Part shown: piece after piece, positions 26,854 to 34,934 of the stretch
How the letters are laid out: the number at the start of each line of letters is the position of its first letter
How positions within the stretch are numbered: position 1 is the first letter of the stretch
The notes under the pieces: generated by a model
Databases searched by the model: none
What the model saw: the letters and a program-made list of their open reading frames with translations, nothing else
What the model was told of the DNA's origin: nothing
Position numbers and translations under genes: made by a program
NCBI GenBank assembly: GCA_963811225.1
Contig: CAWEQO010000012.1
Coordinates: 434,001 to 498,000 of the forward strand
DNA from: CAWEQO01 sp963811225
GTDB lineage: Bacteria; Chloroflexota; Anaerolineae; Anaerolineales; Anaerolineaceae
Length of the DNA: 64,000 bases
Direction of reading: 5' to 3'

Positions 26854-26901
26854 ATGAAATTGTGTGTGGAGGGGTTTTTGGAGCGCTGCCGCGCTCTGTA
26901 A
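26854..26901 (+). CDS. Upstream leader ORF of ino1 (15 codons)
   Basis: The ORF MKLCVEGFLERCRAL is preceded by aggggag with 5-6 base spacing, a better ribosome site than that of ino1 itself. Its 3' end overlaps the hairpin GAGCGC-tgcc-GCGCTC (26881-26896), and the stem GTCTCA...TGAGAC (26931-26957) follows before ino1. The arrangement suggests translation-dependent control, but no enrichment of a single amino acid is visible and the ORF may be fortuitous. Confidence 0.45.
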   Translation: MKLCVEGFLERCRAL

Positions 26902-26991
26902 CCCAATCCATTCACAACCGCCAAGGCATCGTCTCAGCCGCAAGGCTGGTTTGAGACACAGTCCTATACATTTAAAACAAGAAGTCGCACA

Positions 26992-28074
26992 ATGGGTGAT
27001 AAGAAAGTGAGAGTTGCCATCATTGGCGTTGGGAACTGCGCTTCGGCGCTGGTTCAAGGCGTTCAGTTCTACAAGAACGCCTCCGATACAGACCGCATCC
27101 CCGGATTGATGCACACCAGCCTGGGCGGCTATCACGTCAGCGACATTGAGTTCTCCGCCGCATTCGACGTGGTCGATACCAAGGTCGGGAAAGACCTGTG
27201 TGAGGCCATCTTCGCCTTCCCCAACAACACCTACAAATTCGCCGATGTGCCCAATCTGGGCGTCAACGTCTACCGCGGCATGACCCACGACGGCCTGGGC
27301 AAGTACCTGTCCGAGATTCTCACCAAGGCCCCCGGCCCCACCGCCGACATCATCAAGATCCTCAAAGAAACCAAGACCGACGTGGTCATCAACTTCCTGC
27401 CCGTCGGCTCTGAAATGGCCACCAAGTGGTACGTCGAACAGGTGCTCGAGGCGGGCTGCGGCTTCGTCAATGGCATCCCGGTCTTCATCGCCAGCTCACC
27501 CTACTGGTCCGAGCGCTTCCGTACCGCCGGCCTGCCCATCATTGGCGACGACGTCAAGAGCCAGGTTGGCGCCACCATCCTGCACCGCGTCTTGACCAGC
27601 CTGTTCGTCGACCGCGGCGTGCGTCTCGACCATACCTACCAGCTCAACTTCGGCGGCAACACCGACTTCCTTAACATGCTCGAGCGCAATCGCCTCGAAT
27701 CCAAGAAGATCTCCAAGACAGGCGCCGTCACCAGCATGCTGCCCTACCAGTTGGATCCCAAAGATATCCACGTTGGCCCCAGCGACTACGTCCCCTGGCT
27801 GACCGACCGCAAGTTCTGCTATATTAAGATGGAAGGGACCACCTTCGGCGATGTGCCCTTGGAGATGGAAGCCAAGCTTGAGGTTTGGGACTCTCCCAAC
27901 TCCGCCGGCGTGATCATCGACGCTCTGCGCTGCGTCAAGCTGGCCATGGACCGCGGCATCGGCGGCCCGCTGGTCGCTCCCTCCTCTTATCTGATGAAGA
28001 CCCCGCCCAAGCAGTTCAAGGACGAGATCGCCCGCGAGATGACCGAAGCCTTTATTAAAGGCGAATCCGAGTGA
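26992..28074 (+). CDS. ino1: Inositol-3-phosphate synthase
   Basis: NAD-dependent cyclisation of glucose-6-phosphate to 1L-myo-inositol-1-phosphate. The 360-aa length is that of the short actinobacterial/archaeal class. The Rossmann motif VAIIGVGNCASALVQGV is at the N-terminus; FVNGIPVFIAS, GDDVKSQVGATI and QLNFGGNTDFLNM are the conserved catalytic-domain motifs, with the Lys of DDVKSQ and later Lys residues expected in the active site. The next gene follows after 34 bases. Products could be inositol lipids or compatible solutes. The leader with its upstream ORF suggests post-transcriptional control. Confidence 0.95.
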   Translation: MGDKKVRVAIIGVGNCASALVQGVQFYKNASDTDRIPGLMHTSLGGYHVSDIEFSAAFDVVDTKVGKDLCEAIFAFPNNTYKFADVPNLGVNVYRGMTHDGLGKYLSEILTKAPGPTADIIKILKETKTDVVINFLPVGSEMATKWYVEQVLEAGCGFVNGIPVFIASSPYWSERFRTAGLPIIGDDVKSQVGATILHRVLTSLFVDRGVRLDHTYQLNFGGNTDFLNMLERNRLESKKISKTGAVTSMLPYQLDPKDIHVGPSDYVPWLTDRKFCYIKMEGTTFGDVPLEMEAKLEVWDSPNSAGVIIDALRCVKLAMDRGIGGPLVAPSSYLMKTPPKQFKDEIAREMTEAFIKGESE

Positions 28075-28108
28075 CCCTTTCAGGCAGAAAATTTTACCGG
28101 CTTTAACC

Positions 28109-29329
28109 ATGGCATTTCTCCAACAAAATTTTGCCCACGGGCAGCGAGCCAGGCTGGCCTTACTCGTTCTCCTTACCGCCGTCTGGCTTGCTGCCTGCTC
28201 CGGCAGTCCCTCCACGCCCACCGCCGACCCGACCCAGGTCTTCCAGCAGGCGCTGCAGACTGCTCAGGCCGCCTATCCCACCACCACCGGCACGGCCACC
28301 ACTGCGCCCACCGAGACGGTTACACCCCTTCCGAGCGACACCCCCACAGCCACACCCGATCCCAACCGCACCCCTCCGCCGCTCCCGGCGATCTTCCAAT
28401 CCGAAGACCTCAATCCGCTGGATGCGCCCCATACCTACATCCCTGAAGTATGTGATTACCTCAAAGCCCGTTGGGACCCCAACAACAGCGAACCCGGCAC
28501 GGTGGTCATGCCAATCATGTTCCATTCGATCACCAAAGGCGTCGTCCAGTTCCAGGACCAGATTTCGGTCGACGAGTTCAACCAGCTGATACACGACTTG
28601 AAAGACCAGGGCTTCGAGGCCATCACTACCGATCAGCTGATCGGCTTTCTATACCGCAACGAGAAGATCCCCAATCGCTCGGCCTACCTGATCGTCGACG
28701 ACCGCAAGCGCTTCGAGTACTTCGACACCCATTTCAAGCCCTACTTCGAGAGTTGGGGTTGGAAGGTCACCAACGCCTGGATCAGCGCCGTCGACACACC
28801 CGACTACCTCTGGCAGGAGAATCTCAATCTGGAGCAGGCCGGTTATGTCGACCACCAGGCGCACGGCGTCGTCCACAACGTCAACATCACCAACGCTTCC
28901 AACGACGACTTCATCAAGGGTGAACTGTACGGGTCGATCGAGGCTATCCAGCAGCACTTTCGTAAGACCCCCAAGGTTTACGTCTGGCCCGGTGGCGGCT
29001 TCACCCAGCGCGGCATCGAGATCGCCCGCGAGGCCGGTTATCAGCTGGGCTTCACCATCAACCCACGGGGCCCGCTCATGTATAACTGGATCCCCCAGAC
29101 CAACTCGGTCGACCCCGGCCGCCCCTCCTTCATTCCTGAGGGCGCCATCGGCGATCCGCTCATGACCCTGCCCCGGTATTGGGACACGGACGCGATCTGG
29201 CACATCGACCAGGCCCGCCAGGTCGGCAAAGCGGCTGAAGCCGCCGCCGAGCAGACCAAAACCGATGAGCTGGAATTCTACGACATTGTCTGCAAGCCCG
29301 TTACCGGCGACATCCCGGCCAAGAAGTAA
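28109..29329 (+). CDS. Polysaccharide-deacetylase-like lipoprotein, diverged
   Basis: A 406-aa lipoprotein: signal peptide ending AVWLAACSG, Thr/Pro linker to about residue 95, then a NodB-like domain. VMPIMFHSI opens the domain (usual form: PVLMYHxI), YLIVDDRKRFEYF replaces the normal TFDDG, HQAHGVVHN is the equivalent of the HT/SxxH zinc motif, and VYVWPGGGF replaces the R-x-PYG loop. Catalysis is therefore uncertain. It follows ino1 closely and may share its transcript. It is related in architecture, not closely in sequence, to the 25513 protein. Confidence 0.75.
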   Translation: MAFLQQNFAHGQRARLALLVLLTAVWLAACSGSPSTPTADPTQVFQQALQTAQAAYPTTTGTATTAPTETVTPLPSDTPTATPDPNRTPPPLPAIFQSEDLNPLDAPHTYIPEVCDYLKARWDPNNSEPGTVVMPIMFHSITKGVVQFQDQISVDEFNQLIHDLKDQGFEAITTDQLIGFLYRNEKIPNRSAYLIVDDRKRFEYFDTHFKPYFESWGWKVTNAWISAVDTPDYLWQENLNLEQAGYVDHQAHGVVHNVNITNASNDDFIKGELYGSIEAIQQHFRKTPKVYVWPGGGFTQRGIEIAREAGYQLGFTINPRGPLMYNWIPQTNSVDPGRPSFIPEGAIGDPLMTLPRYWDTDAIWHIDQARQVGKAAEAAAEQTKTDELEFYDIVCKPVTGDIPAKK

Positions 29330-29375
29330 ACAAACCCTTTCTTCGTGTTCTTTCGTGGCTGCGTTAATTTACTGA

Positions 29376-29381
29376 TAGAAT
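29376..29381 (+). promoter_or_regulatory. -10 element placing the HIT mRNA start at its ATG
   Basis: An extended -10, TGaTAGAAT, ends 6 bases before ATG 29388. The expected transcription start coincides with the start codon, and no Shine-Dalgarno is present. Candidate leaderless gene. Confidence 0.5.
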
Positions 29382-29387
29382 AACGGT

Positions 29388-29735
29388 ATGGAACAGAACT
29401 GCGTCTTTTGCAAAATCATCTCCGGAGAGGCCCAAGCCGAGATTGTCTACCAGGACGATCTCGTCACCGCCTTTCAAGACACCCGACCGATCGCCCCGGT
29501 GCATCTGCTGATCGTCCCTAACGAGCACATCAACTCCGCCAATGATCTGCTCCCCGATCAGGAAGCCCTGCTCGGCCACATGATCATCGTTGGCACGCAG
29601 CTTGCAGTCGAAAACGGTATCAGCACCAGCGGCTACCGCCTGATCATCAACACCGGCCCCAACGCCGGGCAGACCATCTTTCACCTGCACTTGCACCTGA
29701 TTGGCGGCCGGCACATGCCCTTCCGGTTCGACTAA
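29388..29735 (+). CDS. HIT-family (histidine triad) nucleotide hydrolase
   Basis: A 115-aa HINT-like protein that hydrolyses adenosine phosphoramidates or related nucleotides. The zinc-type N-terminus CVFCKIISGE and the catalytic triad HLHLHLIGGR (about residues 100-109) are intact. The family also has GYRLIINTGPNAGQT just before the triad, as here. The mRNA may be leaderless. It lies between two lipoprotein genes with no obvious functional link. Confidence 0.95.
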   Translation: MEQNCVFCKIISGEAQAEIVYQDDLVTAFQDTRPIAPVHLLIVPNEHINSANDLLPDQEALLGHMIIVGTQLAVENGISTSGYRLIINTGPNAGQTIFHLHLHLIGGRHMPFRFD

Positions 29736-29764
29736 ACCCATTTCCTTCGGCACACGCACACCTC

Positions 29765-31273
29765 ATGCTTCGTATTTCCATCAAGACATCCATTTTTCTG
29801 TTTGCAGCGCTGCTCTCCTCGGCGCTGCTGCTGTCCGGCTGCAACCAGCCCTCCACGCCCAAGCAGACCTACCCCACCCTGTCTTTCCCAACGCAGGCGC
29901 CGCGAGTCAACAGCGCGCCCTCACCGAAACTCGGGCCCTCCCCCACGCCCGACCAGCCCCGTGTCTTACCCACTCTGCGCGCCAACAGCATCGACTACTG
30001 GATCGATCCGGGCGACACCCTCAACAGGATTGCCGCGCAGTACGGCGTCGCGCTCAAGTCGGTCATCGACGCCAACCAGATCGACGACCCCGATCTGATT
30101 GAGCCGGGTCAGCACATCATCATCCCGCCGCCGGTCCCCGGGCCAAACGGTCCAGGTTTCAAGATCATCCCCAACTCCGAGCTGGTTGACAGCCCCTCGG
30201 CCGCCGCCTTCGATCTGGACGGCTTCATCCAGCAGCAGGGCGGCTACCTGAGCCATTACTCCGAAGACGTGGCCGGTGAAACCATGACCGCCTCCCAAAT
30301 CATCCGGCGTATCGGCCTGGAATACTCCATCCACCCACGCCTGCTGCTGGCCTTGCTGGAGAACCAGTCCGCTTGGGTCACCAACCCCAGCCCGGATCCC
30401 AGCCTGGACAACTACCCCATGGGCCTGATCAACGCCGGTTACAAGGGCCTCTACATGCAGCTGGCGTATACCGCCAACAACCTCAACCGCGGCTACTATC
30501 TCTGGAAAATCAATTCCATCGCCGGCTGGGTCTTCCCGGACGGGGTTGTCTATCCGCCCGCAGTGACCATCAACGCCGGCACCGCCGGGGTGCAGTACCT
30601 GTTAAGCCGCCTGTATGAGGCCGACCAGTGGCAGTCTGAGGTTGGCGAGGAGGGCTTCTTCCAAACCTACGTGCGCCTGTTTGGCGACCCGTTCGCCTAC
30701 GCGATCGAGCCGCTCATTCCGCCCGACCTGACCCAACCGCCCATGCAGCTGCCTTTCCTGGCAGGCGATATGTGGTATTTCACCGGCGGCCCGCACGGTG
30801 GTTGGGGTGATGGCTCGGCCTGGTCCGCCATCGACTTCGGTCCGCCCGGAGAACCCACTGGCTGCCTGCCCAACGATGCCTGGGAAGCCGCGGTCGCCGG
30901 CGGCGAGGTGGTCTATTCTGACAACGGAACCATCGTCCAGGACATCGACGGCGACGGCGTCTGGCAAACCGGCTGGTCGGTGCTCTACTTGCACGTCGCC
31001 ACGCTCGACCGGGTCGCTGAAGGGACGCTGCTCGAGGCCGGTGACCGTATCGGCCACCCCTCCTGTGAAGGCGGCGTTTCCTATGCCGCCCACCTGCACC
31101 TCGCCCGGCGCTACAATGGCGAGTGGATTCCCGCCGACGGCAAGGCGCCTTTCAACCTGGACGGTTGGATCTCAGAAGGGGAAGGCGTCGAGTATAATGG
31201 CTACTTGAGGCAAAACGATCGAGTAGTCGAGGCATGGGACCACCCCGTCCCGGAAAATGAAATTCAACGTTAA
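29765..31273 (+). CDS. LysM / M23 peptidase lipoprotein (first of three tandem paralogues)
   Basis: A 502-aa lipoprotein (lipobox LLLSGC). After a Pro-rich linker comes one LysM domain (about 78-122, WIDPGDTLNRIAAQYGV...IEPGQHIIIPP), then a helical domain of about 200 aa containing IHPRLLLALLE and GYYLWKINS, lytic-transglycosylase-like in pattern, and a C-terminal M23 (LytM) domain. Its zinc ligands look intact: His about 344 (GGPHGGWG), Asp about 357 (AIDFGPP) and HxH at about 443-445 (AHLHLARRYNGEW). It probably cuts or remodels peptidoglycan. It overlaps the next paralogue by 17 bases. Confidence 0.87.
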   Translation: MLRISIKTSIFLFAALLSSALLLSGCNQPSTPKQTYPTLSFPTQAPRVNSAPSPKLGPSPTPDQPRVLPTLRANSIDYWIDPGDTLNRIAAQYGVALKSVIDANQIDDPDLIEPGQHIIIPPPVPGPNGPGFKIIPNSELVDSPSAAAFDLDGFIQQQGGYLSHYSEDVAGETMTASQIIRRIGLEYSIHPRLLLALLENQSAWVTNPSPDPSLDNYPMGLINAGYKGLYMQLAYTANNLNRGYYLWKINSIAGWVFPDGVVYPPAVTINAGTAGVQYLLSRLYEADQWQSEVGEEGFFQTYVRLFGDPFAYAIEPLIPPDLTQPPMQLPFLAGDMWYFTGGPHGGWGDGSAWSAIDFGPPGEPTGCLPNDAWEAAVAGGEVVYSDNGTIVQDIDGDGVWQTGWSVLYLHVATLDRVAEGTLLEAGDRIGHPSCEGGVSYAAHLHLARRYNGEWIPADGKAPFNLDGWISEGEGVEYNGYLRQNDRVVEAWDHPVPENEIQR

Positions 31274-32939
31274 CCCCTTTCCTCTGAAACGACCGTACAG
31301 GAAGATGCAACCGCATGCGCCTTCCTATACAGTCGTTTTAAAGGGCAAGGCGAAACGCTTGGGAGCGCTTGTCGTGCTGTTGACCTGGGCTGCGGCCGCG
31401 CTGGCCTGCTCGCGCAGTGTCGGCGCGCCGAGCGCCCCCGATGCCACCCAATGGGCTGCACAGTTAACCGCCGTGGCTCCGCCTGGCTCCACGCCCACCG
31501 CCACCGAGCCCGCCCCCACGCCCAACTCCACCCCTGTTCCCGATTCTGCCGCAGGGACCCCTGGCCCCTTCGCCATCGGCCCCACCGCCACCCAAGACAC
31601 CGCCACGCCTCCACCCATCGAGCTGTACTATACCCAGGCCGGCGACACTTTGCCTGCCCTGGCCATGCGCTTCGGCGTGCTCTCGGATGCCATCACCTCA
31701 CCCGACCCGCTCCCGGTGACCGCCTTGCTGCCCTCCAACCAGCTGCTGCTCATCCCTGACGTGCTGCCGGATAAGGGTCCCGCCGACAAAGTGCTCCCTG
31801 ACAGCGAGGTCGTCTTCTCGCCCTCCGCCATCGATTTCGACATCGACGCCTTTGTGAATGACGCCGGGGGCTACCTGTCCACTTACCGGCAGTACCTGGC
31901 CAGCGGCTGGCATACCGGGTCGCAGGTGATTGATCGTGTGGCAGTCGAGAACTCCATCAACCCGCGCTTGCTGCTCTCGCTCATAGAATACCGGGCGCAT
32001 TGGGTCTACGGCCAACCGACCAACCTGGCTGAAGAAGATTACCCCATGGGTTACCTGGACTCCCAGCATCGCGGCCTATACCGCCAGCTAAACTGGGCCG
32101 TGCAGCAGCTTTCCATCGGCTACTACGGCTGGCGCGCCGGCCTGCTTACCGACCTGACCTTTCCCAACGATCATAACGCCCACCTGCGCATCGCCCCGGA
32201 CCTCAACGCCGGGACGGTATCCTTGCAAGTTCTGTTTGCCAAGTTGTATAATCAACGCGATTGGGGCGGAGCTCTCTACGCCCCTGACAGCTTCCCCACC
32301 TTACACGAGCGCATGTTCGGGAACCCCTGGCTGCGTGCCCAAACTGTTGAGCCGCTTTACCCGACCAACCTGACCCAACCGACGCTCGAGCTGCCCTACG
32401 CAGTCGGGCATACATGGAGTTTCTCCGGTGGACCGCATTCCGCCTGGGGCCCCGATGGCGCCCTGGCATCGCTCGATTTTGCCCCTTCTTCGGTGAGCTC
32501 CGGCTGCGTCTACTCAGATGAGTGGATCACCGCCTCGGCATCCGGTTTAGTCGTGCGGGAGGCCGACGGCCTGGTAGTGGTCGATCTGGACGCGGACGGG
32601 TACGAGCAGTCGGGCTGGACCATGATCTACCTGCACGTTGCCGCCAAAGGGCGCGTCGCCGTCGGCACCCTGCTCAACCTGAACGACAAGATCGGGCATC
32701 CTTCTTGTGAAGGCGGCTCGGCCACCGGCACCCACGTCCACGTCGCCCGCAAGTACAACGGCGAGTGGATCCTGGCCGATGGGCCCATTCCATTCGTCTT
32801 AAGCGGCTGGATGGCCCACGCCGGAGGCCTCCCTTATAAAGGTACTTTGACGAAAGGCGACAGCGTCGTGATTGCCAATGAATATGGCTCCTTTGAAACA
32901 CTTGTTTACCGCCCTCCGGACTCTTCAGTCTCTAACTAG
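31257..32939 (+). CDS. LysM / M23 peptidase lipoprotein (second paralogue)
   Basis: 560 aa with the same order as its neighbours: signal peptide with a possible lipobox AALAC, Thr/Pro linker, LysM-like segment (YYTQAGDTLPALAMRFGV), helical domain (INPRLLLSLIEYRAHWVYG, YYGWRAG) and M23 domain with GGPHSAWGPDG, SLDFAP and GTHVHVARKYNGEW. The start at 31257 gives a long, basic leader before the hydrophobic segment; an internal ATG (MQPHAPS) at 31302 would give a more usual signal peptide. The LysM core is less regular than in the first paralogue. It overlaps the genes on both sides, so the three are one transcription unit. Confidence 0.85.
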   Translation: MKFNVNPFPLKRPYRKMQPHAPSYTVVLKGKAKRLGALVVLLTWAAAALACSRSVGAPSAPDATQWAAQLTAVAPPGSTPTATEPAPTPNSTPVPDSAAGTPGPFAIGPTATQDTATPPPIELYYTQAGDTLPALAMRFGVLSDAITSPDPLPVTALLPSNQLLLIPDVLPDKGPADKVLPDSEVVFSPSAIDFDIDAFVNDAGGYLSTYRQYLASGWHTGSQVIDRVAVENSINPRLLLSLIEYRAHWVYGQPTNLAEEDYPMGYLDSQHRGLYRQLNWAVQQLSIGYYGWRAGLLTDLTFPNDHNAHLRIAPDLNAGTVSLQVLFAKLYNQRDWGGALYAPDSFPTLHERMFGNPWLRAQTVEPLYPTNLTQPTLELPYAVGHTWSFSGGPHSAWGPDGALASLDFAPSSVSSGCVYSDEWITASASGLVVREADGLVVVDLDADGYEQSGWTMIYLHVAAKGRVAVGTLLNLNDKIGHPSCEGGSATGTHVHVARKYNGEWILADGPIPFVLSGWMAHAGGLPYKGTLTKGDSVVIANEYGSFETLVYRPPDSSVSN

Positions 32940-34410
32940 GCGGGCTCTGCCCCTGATCCTGCTGGCTCAGCTGTTAGCCGCTTGCGCAGCGCCCATACCG
33001 GCCATCACGCCCACCCCCACCGCGGTTGAGCTGGCCGTAGCTACCCCCATCCCGGCTGAATCCACCCCCACCGCCTTTCCAACCCGCCCGGCCTACCTGC
33101 CCGGCGAGCTGGTCGATTATATCGCCCAGACCGGCGACACCCTTCCGGCGCTGGCGGTTCGCTTCAACACTACCGTCGGAGAGATCCACAAGGCCAACCC
33201 TAATATCCCTGAACAGGTGACCACCATGCCGCCCGGCATGCCCATGAAAATCCCGATCTACTACGAGCCGCTGTGGGGCAGTCAATTCCACATCTTGCCG
33301 GATTCACGCTTCCCCTGGGGGCCCGCCGAGCGCGACTTCGACCCGGTTGCGTTCGTCGATTCGCAGCCCGGCTGGTTCAAGAATGAAATCGGCTTTTCCG
33401 AGGGCGAGACCCTGCACGGCGGCGAGATCGTGGTGCGCATCGCCAAGAATTTCAGCGTTAGCCCGCGCCTGCTGCTGGCAATTGTCGAATACCAGACCGG
33501 CGCTATCACCGGCAGCGGCTCCGGCGGCCCGGGGCAGATCTCCCCACTCGGCTTCAACGACCGTAAGCATCAGGGCATGTACCGTGAGCTGGTGCTGGCG
33601 GCGAACATGCTCAACAACATCTACTACCAGTGGCGTCTGGGGCAGATCAAGGAGTTCTCGCTGCTGGACGGCCGCCTGGAGCGCCCCGACCCATGGCAGA
33701 ACGCCACCACGGTCGCACTGCAGTACTACTTCTCACGCATCCTGGAGCCGGACACTTACTTCCAGGCCATCGGCTCACAGGGCTTCATCCAGTCATACAC
33801 CACCCTTTACGGCGATCCGTGGGCTAACGATGAACCCTCCATTCCCGGAAGCCTGATCCAACCCGAGATGAAACTGCCCTTTGCCACCGGCGCGGCCTGG
33901 GCCTTCACCGGCGGTCCGCACACGGGATGGGGCACCGGCCAGCCGTTCGCCGCCATCGACTTCGCTCCGCCCGCCAACGTCAGCGGCTGCACGCCGACCG
34001 AGCAGTGGGCCACCGCCGTTGCCGACGGCGTCATCGCCCGCGTTGAGCCGGCCGTGGCGGTGCTCGATCTGGATGGTGATGGCGACGAGCGTACCGGATG
34101 GGTCGTGTTCTACCTGCATCTGGCCAGCGGCAGCCTGCCGCCGCTCGGCGCAGTCCTTAAAACCGGCGACCCCATCGGCCACCCTTCCTGCGAGGGTGGC
34201 GAAGCCACCGGAACCCACGTGCATATCGCCCGCAAATATAACGGCGAATGGGTTCCGGCCGGCGGCCCGCTGGGCTTCGACCTGGAAGGCTGGGTGTCGG
34301 ATTTCGGCTCCATACCCTACGAAGGTTCGCTCACCCGCTTTGGCCGCACCGTACGCGCCTGCGTCTGCTCGGACAAAGACAGCCAGATCCAGTCGGGGAA
34401 CCCAAGATAG
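32878..34410 (+). CDS. LysM / M23 peptidase lipoprotein (third paralogue)
   Basis: About 510 aa. Lipobox LLAAC, short linker, LysM domain (VDYIAQTGDTLPALAVRFNT...MPPGMPMKIP), helical domain (SPRLLLAIVEYQTGAI, NNIYYQWRLGQ) and M23 domain with GGPHTGWGTG, AIDFAPP and GTHVHIARKYNGEW. The start may be ATG 32878 or 32884; both lie inside the previous gene (about 60-base overlap). It ends the tandem array and is followed by a 76-bp inverted repeat. The three proteins keep catalytic residues while linkers and LysM diverge, consistent with old duplications and different targets. Confidence 0.86.
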   Translation: MNMAPLKHLFTALRTLQSLTRRALPLILLAQLLAACAAPIPAITPTPTAVELAVATPIPAESTPTAFPTRPAYLPGELVDYIAQTGDTLPALAVRFNTTVGEIHKANPNIPEQVTTMPPGMPMKIPIYYEPLWGSQFHILPDSRFPWGPAERDFDPVAFVDSQPGWFKNEIGFSEGETLHGGEIVVRIAKNFSVSPRLLLAIVEYQTGAITGSGSGGPGQISPLGFNDRKHQGMYRELVLAANMLNNIYYQWRLGQIKEFSLLDGRLERPDPWQNATTVALQYYFSRILEPDTYFQAIGSQGFIQSYTTLYGDPWANDEPSIPGSLIQPEMKLPFATGAAWAFTGGPHTGWGTGQPFAAIDFAPPANVSGCTPTEQWATAVADGVIARVEPAVAVLDLDGDGDERTGWVVFYLHLASGSLPPLGAVLKTGDPIGHPSCEGGEATGTHVHIARKYNGEWVPAGGPLGFDLEGWVSDFGSIPYEGSLTRFGRTVRACVCSDKDSQIQSGNPR

Positions 34411-34419
34411 AGCACGCCC

Positions 34420-34495
34420 CTCTGCGATTAAACAGGGAATAGGAAAAGCCCCGGCGAACGCCGGGGCTTTTCCTATTCCCTGTTTAATCGCAGAG
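34420..34495. terminator. 76-bp near-perfect inverted repeat, bidirectional terminator
   Basis: 37-bp perfect arms (ctctgcgattaaac...gccccggcg) with a 2-base loop, between the convergent M23 and OsmC genes. The core aaaagccccggcg/cgccggggctttt resembles an intrinsic terminator on both strands, extended by unusually long arms. Confidence 0.8.
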
Positions 34496-34511
34496 AGGTT
34501 TTGCTTTGGGG

Positions 34512-34934
34512 CTAAGCGCCGCTCTCTTGGATCGTGATCTTGTGATCGATCGTCACTGCCTTGCTCAACATGGCATTGACCGTGCAGTACTTCTCCCGCG
34601 AGAGCTGCACCGCCCGCTCCACCGCCTCGGGATCGAGATTGTGCCCTGTGATGACGTACTCAACCAGGACATGCGTGAAAACCTTAGGGTGCTCGGTCGC
34701 CCGTTCTGCGTGCGCCTTGACCTCAAAACCGGTCACATCCTGGCGCTTCTTTTGCAAGATCGAGATCACATCCATGGCCGTGCATCCGGCCAGCCCCACC
34801 AAAACCAGCTCGGTCGGGTGAAAGCCATCATCGTCACCGCCCACCTTGGGTATTGAACCCAACGGCACTTCGAAGCCGGTATCGGCGGTACCGGTGAACG
34901 TCAATCGCTGATGCCAGGTAACCTTCGCGTCCAT
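34512..34934 (-). CDS. OsmC/Ohr-family peroxidase
   Basis: A 140-aa thiol-dependent hydroperoxide reductase. The two redox Cys are present in family context: GLAGCTAMDVISIL (about residue 56) and REKYCTVNAMLSK (about 121). The start codon overlaps the stop of the upstream disulfide oxidoreductase (taATG), so the two are translationally coupled, suggesting that the upstream protein reduces OsmC or works with it against peroxides. The C-terminus ITIQESGA is normal. Confidence 0.92.
   Translation of the reverse strand: MDAKVTWHQRLTFTGTADTGFEVPLGSIPKVGGDDDGFHPTELVLVGLAGCTAMDVISILQKKRQDVTGFEVKAHAERATEHPKVFTHVLVEYVITGHNLDPEAVERAVQLSREKYCTVNAMLSKAVTIDHKITIQESGA

Noticed and set aside
29333..29365. 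cttcgtgttctttcgtggc as a dispersed repeat
   Set aside because: It resembles intergenic repeats seen in many genomes, but only one copy is in the window.
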